Part shown: piece by piece, positions 1-11,236 of the stretch
How positions within the stretch are numbered: the first letter of the stretch is position 1
Layout of the letters: every line of letters begins with the position of its first letter
Origin: Leishmania mexicana MHOM/GT/2001/U1103
Taxonomy: Eukaryota; Euglenozoa; Kinetoplastea; Trypanosomatida; Trypanosomatidae
NCBI RefSeq assembly: GCF_000234665.1
Contig: NC_018324.1
Span: forward strand, 1,670,942 to 1,734,941
Direction of reading: 5' to 3'
Length of the DNA stretch: 64,000 bases
Translations under genes and position numbers: made by a program
Notes under the pieces: generated by a model
The model's input: only the letters and a program-made list of their open reading frames with translations
What the model was told of the DNA's origin: nothing
Database searches by the model: none

Positions 1-875
1 GCATGTATGTGTGTGTGTGACTGTTTTGTCCCTCGTTTGGTTGACCTTTGGCAACTTTGTTCGCGCTCGTTCGTCCACGCGTTTCTCGCTGTGTTTCTCT
101 CGAGGTATCGGTGAACTCGGCTCACATCTCCCCCATTTTGCTTCTGTTTTCTCCTCTTTTGTTTTGTTCCGTTGCTGTGATTCTCTCTTCTTTTTTTTTG
201 CGCTCTTCCACTACGTTGCATCTGTCTCCGTGCTGAACCGAAAACGGAAAACAAGGTTTCCTTTTTTTCCTCCGTCTCTCTCGCACTCACTCCCAGTCGG
301 TTGGTGTCCGCGTAGGTGTGTGTCACTGCTGCGTCGTTGTTGGCGTTTTGGAGTCGTGATCATCAGCTCCCCCCATCTCTCTCTCTCCTTTTTGTTTTGA
401 CGCGCTCTCTACTCGTTCTGGTCGAGTTTTATGTTCATCTTTTCCCTGGCACCTGTCTCTCGTTCTCTCTCTTGAGTCAACTCTTTTTTTCCGGTTATTT
501 CTGCTCCGTCTCATTCGCCGGTACTGGTGCTGGATCGCATTGCTTGGGTCTCTGCGTTTTGTGTGTGTGCGTTGCCGAGCGGTGTCGTAGAGTGTTTTCT
601 AGCCTCTGGCGTTCTCAGCGACGCCCGCGCATCTGCCATTGTTCTGCGACACTATTCTCTTTCCACAGAGTGCCCCCACCCCCACCCACGCCCGCTCCTT
701 TTGTTGTTCTCTCTCTTCTCGGTTGTGCGAGCGCCGCTTCTTTCTCGATTGGCGTTTGAACGTTTTATGTGGTTGGCTGCTCTACCCTCGAAGGATTCGG
801 CTGTGATTTTTTTTTTTGGCATTGGCTTTGTACATTTTGCAGGTCCTGATCGCGACGCCGTTTTTTTTCGTGTCG

Positions 876-975
876 NNNNNNNNNNNNNNNNNNNNNNNNN
901 NNNNNNNNNNNNNNNNNNNNNNNNNNNNNNNNNNNNNNNNNNNNNNNNNNNNNNNNNNNNNNNNNNNNNNNNNNN
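876..975. other. Assembly gap (100 N)
   Basis: A run of exactly 100 N. Round-number gaps are the usual scaffold placeholder, so the true length is unknown. It lies in spacer DNA and interrupts no recognised gene. Confidence 0.99.
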
Positions 976-1534
976 GCGATCCTCATCGTTGCCCCGTGTT
1001 CTTCGTCTTTTTGTTTTCCTCCCTCGTCTGCTGTGTCTCGTGCGTTGGTGTGCGTGTGGTGCCGTTGTACGTGTTTTCGGCTCGCTCTTGATTGTCGGGT
1101 GACTCATTTCCTCTCGCGTCTTCCTGTGTCAGCTGTCCGCCTCTCCTCCCTGCCCGCCTCCCCCACTTTCTTTTTTCTCGCTTTTTGCGTGCAGCGACAG
1201 CGCTGCCTAGAAAAGCCGTACTAGTGCACACAACTCTCGCGTCTGCTCTGCGACCAACAAGTGGGACATAGTATAATGGGCTGTCGCCGGATCTGCAACA
1301 CAGAAAAAAAGAAGAGAAGCAACGGGGAAGTGAGCGCAGGAAGGGCCGAGCTGGGAGGAGTGGGGCGTTTCGTCTTGAAGGCGTCTTTTCCCTTCTTTTT
1401 TTTGTTGTTATTGCCCTGTTTAGTTTTCTCTCCCGTCTTTCCCCTTTGCGGATCTCTTTGTCTGCTTCATCCTCCTCCCCAGCGCCGTTGTTAATGGCTG
1501 CATTATCTGCCCCTCTACTTATAACCACTTCCTC

Positions 1535-1560
1535 CTGCTGCTGCTGCTGCTGCTGCTGCT
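1535..1560 (+). repeat. CTG trinucleotide microsatellite
   Basis: Eight uninterrupted CTG units plus CT, directly followed by the C/T tract that precedes the probable splice acceptor of the HECT gene. It would extend the polypyrimidine context and could be length-polymorphic. Confidence 0.9.
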
Positions 1561-1621
1561 CTCCCTCTCTCTCCATCTCTCACGGTTTTCTTTTTGTTCG
1601 TGTTGCTTGTCGTTTCTGTAG
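1556..1621 (+). promoter_or_regulatory. Predicted spliced-leader trans-splice acceptor of the HECT gene
   Basis: A long C/T tract (about 1558-1619, with short interruptions) ends in CTGTAG, giving an AG at 1620-1621 about 200 nt before the ATG at 1823. Trypanosomatid mRNAs are normally capped by trans-splicing at the first AG after such a tract. The exact site is inferred. Confidence 0.5.
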
Positions 1622-1822
1622 CTCGTCCTCATTCCTACGGCCCAACGCCGGAACACGGGGTGCGGGCCACTCTCGTGGTTACTCACAGTTTAAAGGGTGC
1701 AGAGCACATCAAGAGGCACGCCGTGTGCGTGCACGTCCTCAGGCTCTGACTCGGCGTCGAAGGACAGAACGCTGATATAGAGCCCACCACTCTCTTCTCC
1801 ATTACACGGCAGCACTGCGGCA

Positions 1823-4800
1823 ATGGCGATGGGCTCGTTAGTATTGCTGACCGACATTCGCTCCGCTTACTTGGCAGGCTACAATGCAGCTCAGCGATCT
1901 GGTGAAGAGATTCTCAGTCCCATCCGTGGCGCCATAGACAGAACCAAGACGACGGCAGTAAGCAAGGACGCGCGGCAGCGCCTCGAGGAACACCTCAGAT
2001 TGCTTTGCACCACGATTTGTATCTCTGGTGAAGAGTACGTGAGAACATTTCCCGCGAACCTCTACGTGCCGTTGCTGACGGAAATCTTAACGGCTGCCAA
2101 CGTGGCGCAGAGAAGCGACGGCTACGTCATGAACCCCTTGTCACTGGAAGCGTGCGCCAGCGACGCGCCATCCTCCTTTAGCATTGCGATCCAGTCATTG
2201 CACAAGGAGGGGGTAAGGAGTCGCTCGAATAAGCTCTTGTCTTCGTGCATGCCGTCTCTGGGCATGCAGACCGCATCGCCCGTGGCAGTTTTTGCTCTAC
2301 GAGCACTGGCGCTCATTGCGGACATGGTGCCCAGCGGAAGCTTTGCGTTCTGCCCTAGCCGAAGCAAGGGGACCATCGCAACTTTGGCCCTGTATCTCAG
2401 CGATCCGGAATTCCTAGTCGTCAATGAAGACCTTGCTGAGGAACTGCTCAAATGCTTTCTGTACGTCTCCATGCTAACGTACGACGCCTGCCTTGACGCG
2501 GGGGTGCCTGCGCGTATCGTAGAACTGCTGCTGGCCTTGGAGCCCCACCACCTGCGCGTTCTGTGTGTCCAAGTGGCGTCGAACCTCCTTGCACGCGCGC
2601 GGGAGTCGGACTTGGAGGGGGTGTGGGCACCGGTGATGGCAAAGTTGCTCGAGTCGTTCGACAGCTTCCTCCTCGAAGGCTCGTTTCGCCTAAGCGCACC
2701 CGAGACAACTCACCAGGTGGCGACAGATGTCTCCCATACGCCAACAGCGGCGACAGCAGCTGCTACCACGGTATTCACGACGCCCACCGCTGCGCGCTCG
2801 CTCACACGCAGGGAGTTGACGCTGCTGCAACACTACATGGAGGCGATTGCGCATGCCGTCGACCGTCTCTTTGTTGGCGTTGCCGCGATGAAGGCGCACA
2901 TGAAGCTGCTGGATCACATGATCGGAGTGTGCGTGCAGGTGCTGCAACTCTCTCTGAACATTATACCAGCCACGTGCGGCGAGTGGCTCCGCTCCGTCGC
3001 CCTCTCACCGATTCTCACCTTTTATCTTACCAATCCGTCGTTTGCCGTGCCGGTGTTGCTGCAGCTACACGTCTGGGAAGCCGTTTGCGGCTGCATGCTA
3101 ACGCTCGTGGAGCGGCGGTTGGTGGCGACCGGAGCCTCCGGCGCAGCTGCTGGCGTTAGCGCGCTTGAGAGTGAGGTAGCGGGAGGTGCACCAGATGACA
3201 GCGCTGCCATGCAGGGCAATATCTCTGCGCACACCACCTCGTCTTCGGCGGCATCATCAACGTCGCTGCCATCAAATGCGCAGCCAGGCAGCGGCGCGGA
3301 TGGCAGTAGCAATGCGGTGGCAGATGCGACGCGGTCCAGCGTGGCCAGGGGTGGGGGCCCCGCTCTGACAACAGGCCCGGTGCTGACAACAGATGTGACC
3401 ACGATTCCCTTCATCGCCGATGAACTACGGCTGCTCCCGCTGTTGGAATTTTTGCTAGTGCTGCTCCCATGCGCTCGCCGCGGGCATTCTCACACAGACT
3501 TTCGCCACATGACCCTCCCGTACTTCGGCTGGACATGGGAGGACGACTTTCACAACGAGACCGAGTGCAACGAGGCACTGTCGAGGCGGCTCGAGCGCGT
3601 TTATCAGCAGACGCGCGGCTGCCGAAAGCACGAACTCTTCGCAATAACACACGGAAAGCAGCGCGTCTTTTACACCGATTTCCTGAGCAAGTCGTACGTG
3701 AGCGAGCGGCGGGAGCGCCACTGTCTGCACCGCAAGCCCCTTCTGACGGGTTACGTGCATGGCACGCAAGACGCGCTGCTGCGCGGCTGCACGTGCTGCG
3801 CTTCTGAGCCGGCCCCCCGCTTCTCAACCTGGGTGAACCGCAACTCCATGCGACTTTACACGACAGACACCGAGGCCGGCGCCCATCGCGGGGGGTCCCC
3901 TTCTCCCTCTTCTTACTCCTCTTCCTCCTACGGCGACGCAGCGGACGAGGAGAATGGTTCACAGGCACCAGGCTCAGCACCGCAGGCGTCCGCAATGGCG
4001 CGGGCCTCCTCATCTCCGTCGCTGCGCCGGAACAGCGCCAGAGATAGGGGAAGGGGATATGATTCATCATCCTCATCCCCATCCCTCCACCGGCGTCACC
4101 GTATAAACACGCTGCAAATGCCCGACGTTCACGCTAGTGACGCCGACGATGGGGGCAGAAACCGCGACACTGCCACACGCCCGTCGGCAAATCGGCGGTT
4201 GAGAGGCTCAGGCACCACCCACGAGGGCAGCGGAGATGCGGCCATTCTGCACCACGGCAACCGCCTTCCTCGCGCCACATCCAGCGAGGGGGACGAAGTG
4301 GATGTAGATGGCGAGGACTACTACAGCAGTATGAACGGACACCAGGACGAGTTGCAGCAGCGCAACCCGCGCCGCCGCCGCGGTGGGCTAGGCTTCCTAC
4401 TGTGCAGGTGCGACAGGGACACCACGGCAAGCTCTCAGGGCCGCAGCCGGCAGATGCACATGGGAGCCTATCTTCCTGATACCCCGCCCTTTTCCCACTA
4501 CCGCAATGACTCGCTCGCGATTACGGTGCTGCCGATGGAGGCAGTGCTGGAGAGCCCCGGGGAGCGACTGCAGGCCGACCCGTCGACCCGCAAATCCTTT
4601 CTTGGCAAAGGCGTCCTTTCAAGCATGCTGGTGACCGTTGTGCCGGCACTGCTCAGCGTGCTGGACAATTGCGTGAACCCGGTCGTGGCGCGGCACAGCG
4701 TAACACTGTTACTGCGGTGTCTCTCCCTCAGTGCCGACTTACGAGCCCAGGTGACAGGCAAGTCGATCGAGCTCTTCACAGGCAGCGGCTCGGGAGAGGA

Positions 4801-7800
4801 GGCGACCGTTGCGGCGACAGCGTCGGAGGCGAGCGAGAAAAGTAGGTGGCGGCACATGTCGTTTCGTAAATGGATCACCGGCGGAAGTGGCAGCAAGCCA
4901 AGGCGGTGGCAGCGCGCGGAGTGGGAGGCGACGCAGGCGGCACTGCAGCGACTTGTCCCTTCCCTACGCGAAGTCTTGGTGAGCCTGTACATCGCAGACG
5001 GCGTGAACATTGTGGCGGAGCGGCAGGAAACATTTGGGTACATGCGCGACGACCTTTTGATGGCGGACGAGTTGGCCAGAGTCGGACTGTCAACCGATTT
5101 TTTCGACTTCCAGTTGGCCTTGCCGTCCGAGCTGCACACGTGCACGGCTGACGCGATTGCGCTCCTGCTCCGCCTCCTTCCCAGTGCTAAGCCGACGGCG
5201 TGCGCAGCGTCGTCTCCCCAATCGAAGGCGGTCAAAAAGTCCAGGAAGACGAGCAGCCTTCACGGGCCACCACGACACCCCATCGGTGGCGATACAGATT
5301 CTGGCGTGCAACCATGGCCGACGCAATCGATGTCCTCGTTGGACTCAAGCACGAAGGAGTCCGCGGCTGACCAGCCAACGCCATTAGCCGACCCGGCAGC
5401 TCTTCAGCGGCAGCATTCACCGGACCTAAGCACCACGGTAGCTTCTCTGGCGTTATCAAGGACCTCGACGTTCCAGCGCGGGACTTCGGTCGCGCAGGGA
5501 GGGCAAGCACACGCCAAGAAGTCGTCGTCGTCACCGACCCAGTGCCCCACACTCGCGCAGCAGCAAGGCAGCAGCGATGCAAACGCGGCCAATAGTCAGC
5601 CACCACCTCTCTTATCTCCGACGCCGCTCTCGCGAGTCTCCACCATGTCGCTCTCACTTTCTGCCAACGAGAGCTACTCGGCCAGCGTGAACACAGTACA
5701 AGATCGCCTTTCCAAGGCATCTCCGGCAGACAGCCGCGGCGTCGGATGCACTGGTATTTTTACTCTGCATCAGAGTACGCTCCTCGTCAGCTATGCCAGT
5801 CAGATCGTTCGCCGATCTGTGAAGGCCTGCGCTGCGGCGCAGCAGATTCACGATTCGATGAATCAAAAAATATTCTACACACGCGTCGTGATCGGCTCCC
5901 CGGAGCCGGGCGATGGCGGCGCGCTGCAGCTACAGTCCAGAGAGCTTACCTTGCGTGTCTTTCCCGACTCCAGTTGTCCGTACCACTCCACTTTCCTTGC
6001 CTGCACCGAGAGGTTTTTCGATGCCTCGCAGGCTCTGCTAGTGGCCCTGCTCGCTGCGGGAGCGTCACTGCCGGCCACGTCCGGGGCAACCGCAGCGACG
6101 TCACGGGGCCTGTTGACGCAGCCGGCCACGGCTGTGTTCTCGCCTGCTGTCGTCGCGGCGGTCCCGTCGGCGGCGGCGTCACGCCTTCAACGGTCGCAGC
6201 CGGGCCGACAGGGGACCTCTGCTTGTGTGACGGCGCAGTCCGCTGAGAGTGCAGGCACCTCGGCACCTGTGCAGAGCCAAGCGCCGTCGCAGTCAAAGGG
6301 AGGGAAGGAGGAGTTCTCAATCGGCGTCGAGCTACCTGTCATTCCGGCGACGGTAAACGCGGGTGCGATGCAGGAGGCGATCAATTGCGCCATGGAGGAC
6401 AACATGGGCCCCTATCGCCGCCTACCGCCTGCGCTGCGCGGCTTACTGGGCTTCTATGACTACTGCAAGCAGTGCAACATCGAACTTCGTGCCGCTGTTG
6501 TCGAGACGCCAGAGATTCTAGGTGAAATCGCCACACATTTGGAGAAGTGGCTGACGTCCCGTGCGCGGCAGCGCGAGGATGTCGAGTGCTCTAACGCTAG
6601 CTTAGCACTTTCCCTCTACATGTCGAACAACTCGTTAGACTCGAGCAGCAGCCGTGGCGTTGATGCGCTACTGGCGAGCCAACAGCACCTGCGTCTCGGC
6701 AGCGCCGCTCGCGGCAAGCTGCTCTGCCTGACGGCTGACTTTGCCACAACGATTGGGCGTGATCTCGGCCTCGCCACACTGGACCTCGCTCCATCGGTGG
6801 TGATGAAACAGCCCTGCAGCTTTCAGAAACGGGCAAAGCGCTTCAAGACGTTTGACGCGGTTCGCTTCCTCGTATGGCGGCCTCTCAGCATTTTCCTTGA
6901 CCTACGGTCCCCAACGACCGCAAAACAGCTGCAGAGTGGCAGTCTTAGTGCTGCCGATGCTGCCTCCGTGACATGGGGAGAGACGACGGAAGCCGAAAAG
7001 TCTGTGGTGATGGTGGGCTGCACAGAACTGCGCGTTGTCACAGGTGTGAAGCTGCGCGACCCAATGATGTCGGTGCTCCCGACCACCACGATGGGCGTGC
7101 TGGCCGAGGCAGTGGCCGCGCAGGTGCAGCTGCCGCCGGTCTCCGTCTTCTCGCCAAGTTTCACTCTCAAGTCCTCGCAGCAGTCGCCATCCCCGCGACC
7201 GCTGCGCGCATCACAGGAGCTTCAAAGCCTGTCCGAGTCAGATTCAGGGATTGGGGGAGCCGGGTCGCCGTGCCTCACGAGCCAAAACCGCTTTGAAGAG
7301 CCCCGCCTTGACGCAACTGCGACGGCGACGACGGCGTCCGCAACGGAGCCGCCCGTCTCTGCTGACCGCATTCTGTTTTTCTTGAATGATACACCACTGT
7401 TTTCACCAATGACGACGTTGCTCGACGCGTTGACCGCCTTCGCCGTCAGCGGTGCTAGCCTGCGTGACCTCGTCGAGAGACCGCGGCGCTCGTCGGAATC
7501 TGTGGACGCACACAGCTCCATGGTCTCGGCGACGCTGCCGACGCTGCCATTTTGGACGGTGACCCATGTGCTTGAGTATGTTGTGCTAGCGGAGCCGCTG
7601 CCAGCGCCGTTGATTCTGGGCTTGGCGACAACAGCATCCGCATCTTCCGCGGCGAGCTGCTGCTGTTGCGGGTGCGACGGCCTGAGGCCGTCCTTCTTCT
7701 GCAGTCCAAAACACCTCTTCGACGCGGCGCCGTCGAGTGGCCCTCTCGCCCTATACTCCACCCTCTCCACAGTGATGCGGGAGGAGGTCGAGAGCTCGCT

Positions 7801-9553
7801 GGCAGTTCTAGAGAGCAACCAGCAACGACTGAGCAGCGCTGTCGTGCACGAGCTGTACCATCACCTGAAAATGTTCACGTTACCGCCTTTGCTCTGGTGC
7901 TCCGGCATCGGCGTCGCTGCCCAGGGAGGACCGGGTAACCGCGCCGTCGGAACCGCCGCCACGCTGTCGTCAGGAGCCTTTCCCCTGCCATCGTACGTGC
8001 TGTGGCGCTATCCCTTCATCTTCTCCACAGAAATGCGCTTGTCGATTTTCAGGTTTTTTATTTCGGCGCAGCGCTCGCTGAGTTACGAGGAGGCGAAGCA
8101 TCTTCTGCAGAACTACCGTCACCTGCTCGTGCGGCATGCACCAACAGAAGAGACGCTGGAGGCGACGAGCGGCGCGGCCGGCGACACCGAGAAAACGCTC
8201 AACATTGTGGGACTGCAGTGGCTGTCGGAGGAGGTGGTGCGCCGCCGCCGCGTCACGCTCACGGTGCAGCGGCACAACATCCTACTCTGCGCGGAGGAGC
8301 TGACACGGCTAGCCACTTGCAATGTCGCCATCGACGTTGCGTTCGAGGGTGAGGCTGGTATCGGAAACGGCCCTGCGATGGAGTTCTACGAGATGGTGGC
8401 TGAGGAGCTTTTGGACCCGAAGCACGGCCTGTGGCGCACCGAGGCGATCCCGATCGATGAATCGGCGGACTCGTCGTCGTTTGGGGCGGCGCCACCACCG
8501 ACTCGCAGCGCGAACCCGTCGCCGCGCACTGCCGCTGCCAGTGCACCACAGCGTCGGCGCCCATGCACGCCGCTGTTTCCTGCTGCGAAACAGACCCCGA
8601 CCAGCCTTCACTACTGGAAGCTGCTCGGTGTCCTCCTCGGCCGCCTGCTGGTGATTGGCACGACATCCTCGCTTAACTTTCATCCCTTGCTGTTGCGCCG
8701 GCTGCGCGGGGAATCCCTCACGTCGACCGCGGCGGAGGCGTCTCAAAACATGTCCCAGGTGGATGCGGCGCTAGAGTTCTCGCTTCATCGACTGGAAATG
8801 ATGAGCGCTGGTAGTCTGGCAGCGTGCGAGCTTTTCTTCGTCATCCCAGTCAGCGAGGCTGACGGCTGCGTGCCAGGTCCGGTCGAGGAGGTGCCGCTCA
8901 TACCCGGCGGCGCCGATCGCCAGGTCACGGTGGACAACGTGCGCGAGTACACACACAGCCTGCGTACCTACTACCTGCACACGGTGCCTGACCTTGCCCT
9001 GCTCCACTTGCGCCAAGGACTCCAGCTCACTGTGAACCCGCTGTACCTGCAGCTGTTCACTGTCGATGAGCTGGGGCGACTACTGGGCTCGTCGCTGGAC
9101 TCTAAGGTATGGGAAACGCGGGAGCAGTTTGCCCGCAACGTGGAGGCGGCGCACGGGTACCACATTAAAAGTGATGTGGTGCAGTACCTGCTCGATATCG
9201 TGCCCACCTGGAGCGCACAGATGCAGCATGCGTTCCTGAAGTTTGTCACCGGTTCCAGCGCTGTGCCGTATGGCGGGTTAACACAGCGCATCAAGGTGGT
9301 GCGGCGAGATGTTGACGTGTCTGCCGCGGATTTGGCCGTCACGCCTACTATCCACTCCTTCGGTGCCAGCGCTGCGGGGCTTGTCACCAGCTCGAGCTTC
9401 ACCGGCGGCGGCGTCAACCACGACAACAGTTTGCCAACCGTCAGTACTTGCTTCCTATACTTGAAGCTACCCCGGTATAGCAGCAAGGCTGTGCTGCAGG
9501 ATCGGCTGCGCTTTGCTGTCTGTGAAGGACAGCGCTTCTTCTCATTGACGTAG
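1823..9553 (+). CDS. HECT-type E3 ubiquitin ligase with WWE-like domain (TRIP12/UFD4-like)
   Basis: A 2576-aa protein expected to accept ubiquitin from an E2 on a catalytic Cys and pass it to substrates. The HECT domain covers roughly residues 2150-2576. It begins near RHNILLCAEELTRLATCN, has the GIGNGPAMEFYEMVAEEL segment, and ends with LPTVSTCFLYLKLPRYSSK, where Cys2543 is the catalytic position, then the usual EGQRFFSLT tail. About residues 566-641 look like a WWE domain (GWTWEDD, then LERVYQQ, then RVFYTDFLSKSYVS). WWE plus C-terminal HECT is the architecture of TRIP12. The N-terminal third is helical and repeat-like; Ser/Ala/Thr-rich linkers (about 680-860 and 1130-1300) and an insert in the HECT N-lobe (about 2215-2250) add length. 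The ATG at 1823 is the first in frame after the predicted acceptor. HECT assignment is firm; the TRIP12-type subclass is inferred. Confidence 0.93.
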   Translation: MAMGSLVLLTDIRSAYLAGYNAAQRSGEEILSPIRGAIDRTKTTAVSKDARQRLEEHLRLLCTTICISGEEYVRTFPANLYVPLLTEILTAANVAQRSDGYVMNPLSLEACASDAPSSFSIAIQSLHKEGVRSRSNKLLSSCMPSLGMQTASPVAVFALRALALIADMVPSGSFAFCPSRSKGTIATLALYLSDPEFLVVNEDLAEELLKCFLYVSMLTYDACLDAGVPARIVELLLALEPHHLRVLCVQVASNLLARARESDLEGVWAPVMAKLLESFDSFLLEGSFRLSAPETTHQVATDVSHTPTAATAAATTVFTTPTAARSLTRRELTLLQHYMEAIAHAVDRLFVGVAAMKAHMKLLDHMIGVCVQVLQLSLNIIPATCGEWLRSVALSPILTFYLTNPSFAVPVLLQLHVWEAVCGCMLTLVERRLVATGASGAAAGVSALESEVAGGAPDDSAAMQGNISAHTTSSSAASSTSLPSNAQPGSGADGSSNAVADATRSSVARGGGPALTTGPVLTTDVTTIPFIADELRLLPLLEFLLVLLPCARRGHSHTDFRHMTLPYFGWTWEDDFHNETECNEALSRRLERVYQQTRGCRKHELFAITHGKQRVFYTDFLSKSYVSERRERHCLHRKPLLTGYVHGTQDALLRGCTCCASEPAPRFSTWVNRNSMRLYTTDTEAGAHRGGSPSPSSYSSSSYGDAADEENGSQAPGSAPQASAMARASSSPSLRRNSARDRGRGYDSSSSSPSLHRRHRINTLQMPDVHASDADDGGRNRDTATRPSANRRLRGSGTTHEGSGDAAILHHGNRLPRATSSEGDEVDVDGEDYYSSMNGHQDELQQRNPRRRRGGLGFLLCRCDRDTTASSQGRSRQMHMGAYLPDTPPFSHYRNDSLAITVLPMEAVLESPGERLQADPSTRKSFLGKGVLSSMLVTVVPALLSVLDNCVNPVVARHSVTLLLRCLSLSADLRAQVTGKSIELFTGSGSGEEATVAATASEASEKSRWRHMSFRKWITGGSGSKPRRWQRAEWEATQAALQRLVPSLREVLVSLYIADGVNIVAERQETFGYMRDDLLMADELARVGLSTDFFDFQLALPSELHTCTADAIALLLRLLPSAKPTACAASSPQSKAVKKSRKTSSLHGPPRHPIGGDTDSGVQPWPTQSMSSLDSSTKESAADQPTPLADPAALQRQHSPDLSTTVASLALSRTSTFQRGTSVAQGGQAHAKKSSSSPTQCPTLAQQQGSSDANAANSQPPPLLSPTPLSRVSTMSLSLSANESYSASVNTVQDRLSKASPADSRGVGCTGIFTLHQSTLLVSYASQIVRRSVKACAAAQQIHDSMNQKIFYTRVVIGSPEPGDGGALQLQSRELTLRVFPDSSCPYHSTFLACTERFFDASQALLVALLAAGASLPATSGATAATSRGLLTQPATAVFSPAVVAAVPSAAASRLQRSQPGRQGTSACVTAQSAESAGTSAPVQSQAPSQSKGGKEEFSIGVELPVIPATVNAGAMQEAINCAMEDNMGPYRRLPPALRGLLGFYDYCKQCNIELRAAVVETPEILGEIATHLEKWLTSRARQREDVECSNASLALSLYMSNNSLDSSSSRGVDALLASQQHLRLGSAARGKLLCLTADFATTIGRDLGLATLDLAPSVVMKQPCSFQKRAKRFKTFDAVRFLVWRPLSIFLDLRSPTTAKQLQSGSLSAADAASVTWGETTEAEKSVVMVGCTELRVVTGVKLRDPMMSVLPTTTMGVLAEAVAAQVQLPPVSVFSPSFTLKSSQQSPSPRPLRASQELQSLSESDSGIGGAGSPCLTSQNRFEEPRLDATATATTASATEPPVSADRILFFLNDTPLFSPMTTLLDALTAFAVSGASLRDLVERPRRSSESVDAHSSMVSATLPTLPFWTVTHVLEYVVLAEPLPAPLILGLATTASASSAASCCCCGCDGLRPSFFCSPKHLFDAAPSSGPLALYSTLSTVMREEVESSLAVLESNQQRLSSAVVHELYHHLKMFTLPPLLWCSGIGVAAQGGPGNRAVGTAATLSSGAFPLPSYVLWRYPFIFSTEMRLSIFRFFISAQRSLSYEEAKHLLQNYRHLLVRHAPTEETLEATSGAAGDTEKTLNIVGLQWLSEEVVRRRRVTLTVQRHNILLCAEELTRLATCNVAIDVAFEGEAGIGNGPAMEFYEMVAEELLDPKHGLWRTEAIPIDESADSSSFGAAPPPTRSANPSPRTAAASAPQRRRPCTPLFPAAKQTPTSLHYWKLLGVLLGRLLVIGTTSSLNFHPLLLRRLRGESLTSTAAEASQNMSQVDAALEFSLHRLEMMSAGSLAACELFFVIPVSEADGCVPGPVEEVPLIPGGADRQVTVDNVREYTHSLRTYYLHTVPDLALLHLRQGLQLTVNPLYLQLFTVDELGRLLGSSLDSKVWETREQFARNVEAAHGYHIKSDVVQYLLDIVPTWSAQMQHAFLKFVTGSSAVPYGGLTQRIKVVRRDVDVSAADLAVTPTIHSFGASAAGLVTSSSFTGGGVNHDNSLPTVSTCFLYLKLPRYSSKAVLQDRLRFAVCEGQRFFSLT

Positions 9554-11236
9554 CTGAAGGTGCACGTGGAGCTCTTTGACGCGGGCGTGGGATGCTTGCT
9601 TGTTGGAGGGGGAGGGAAGAAAAGGTATGCGCTACGCTTGCTTGCCCCCTTTGGACTCTCAGACTCCTTTCCGCCTTCAAGCACGTGAGCCGGACGCACT
9701 TGTTTCCTTGATGGGTGGTTGCGTTGCCAGACTTCGCCTCTCTACGAGGGTACTGCATCGCTTCTTCTGTTTTCTATTCCCTTCTGCGCTCCCAACGCCT
9801 CTGCCCCCCCCCCCTCTTCTGTTGGCCTTTCTTGATTCTGCTTCCGATCTGACCTTCATCTCCCCTTTCTCGCTTCTTCACTGTTTCTGCTCGTTTTCCA
9901 CTCTCGCCACTATCATCTGTTGCCCCCCCCCCCTCCCTCCCACCCACCCACCCACGAGTCCGGCACGTTAGTGTCGTGTTGGTCTCGTGCGCGCGCGTGT
10001 GTGCGTGCGGGCGTGCGTGTTTCTCTCGCTCTGGTGTCTACTCTCTCTTCTCCCTCACCCGCCACGCTCTCGCTTCGGCTGCGTTTTTATTCTCGTTGTT
10101 GGTGTTCAGGTCAAATGCGTTTTCGTCTCCATCACCATGGCGTTCTTCTCGGGTGTTTGAACCGCCCGCTTCGATGCATCTCTTCATTTTGTGCCCTCGC
10201 TCTCCTACGCATTTGGCCGTTTGTTGAGAATACGCTGTTTGGCACACGCTTTCTCCTTGCCGCAGGGCAGGGTGCTTCGTGCATGTGTGCCTGTGGTTGG
10301 ATGTGACATGTATGCGCACCGCTTCTTGTTCACACCCTCTCTCTTTTTCGCTCTCTCGCTGGGCTTTTTTTTTGTTTCGGACCCTCTCTGCGGAATCGGG
10401 AATGTTCCATGCTCTACCGGCGCAGTGTCTCTTCCCGCCCCTTCTCTCCCCATCGTACGCTTCGAAAGTCGAATAAGACCGGCAGGTACGCGATGACGAG
10501 TGGTTCAATGTGCGAAACGTGAAACGCGCGGCTGCTCCGATGAGGTGATGGTGGTCCGTTGCACGCTGCCTCGATGTTTGAAAAGAAAGACACCACACAC
10601 ACCATAGAGGACAAAAACTCTGCCTTCACGCGCTGTGCGTTCTTCGGAACCATGTGAACTGCACGTGTGCGTGCATGGCTCCAGAAGACGACATATGCAT
10701 AGGAGTGGGTGTGAGGGAGCGGTGAAGATGCCCTCTGGCGCTTTCTCTGGGTCCTTTTTCTCTCTCTTTCGCCCGTCCATCAGATATCGCACCTATGGAG
10801 TACAAGGACACTCCTCACATGCACTTCAAAACGAGAAGGCCTCTTTTTTCATTCGTTTTGCGCGCGCGCTTTCTCTCTCTCTTTACCACTTCCAGTACCC
10901 CCATCGTGATCGGCTTGTGTGTCGGTTGTATCGGCACGCGACAGCGGACAGCAACAAACGGGAAAGCCATCCGCGAAAAAGAAAGACGTGAGCACGTATA
11001 CAGACACATGTACACACACATGCAGACAACACTGGCAGACGTGTCTCCGAGGACAAGTGGTTATCACGATGAAAAACAACCTTCATTAAGCCACATGAGG
11101 GAGAAATATCATAAAAAAACACCAGCAACCATACAAGGGAGAACAACCACAACTCTCTCTCTCACACACACACACACAGACGGAACCACAGACATTTTCG
11201 TACACTGGAATACATAAAACACCTCTATTCGTGCGG
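9554..11236. other. Spacer between HECT ligase and AOX-like gene
   Basis: Pyrimidine tracts, poly-C runs (about 9808-9818 and 9925-9935) and a CCCA-repeat (about 9939-9954). A 63-codon frame at 10115 was considered and rejected. No supported gene. Shortly before 11237 the DNA becomes A- and CA-rich. Confidence 0.7.

Larger units (their letters stand above)
1..1822. other. Pyrimidine-rich spacer / 5' flank of the HECT gene
   Basis: I see no credible gene here on either strand. The + strand is overwhelmingly T/C rich with long poly-T runs, as in trypanosomatid 3'UTR and spacer DNA, and the open frames have skewed Ser/Phe/Leu/Arg/Cys composition. It contains the N gap, a CTG microsatellite and a probable splice acceptor for the next gene. 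Confidence 0.75.

Noticed and set aside
1..1822. Large overlapping frames in the first 1.8 kb
   Set aside because: They are driven by T/C-rich DNA, pass through the N gap, and have no domain motifs.
10115..10306. A 63-codon ATG frame after GGTGTTCAGG
   Set aside because: The acceptor placement is tempting, but third positions are A/T rich and the product (MRFRLHHHGVLLGCLNRPL...) is Cys/His/Leu rich from pyrimidine-driven codons. Nothing distinguishes it from spacer frames.
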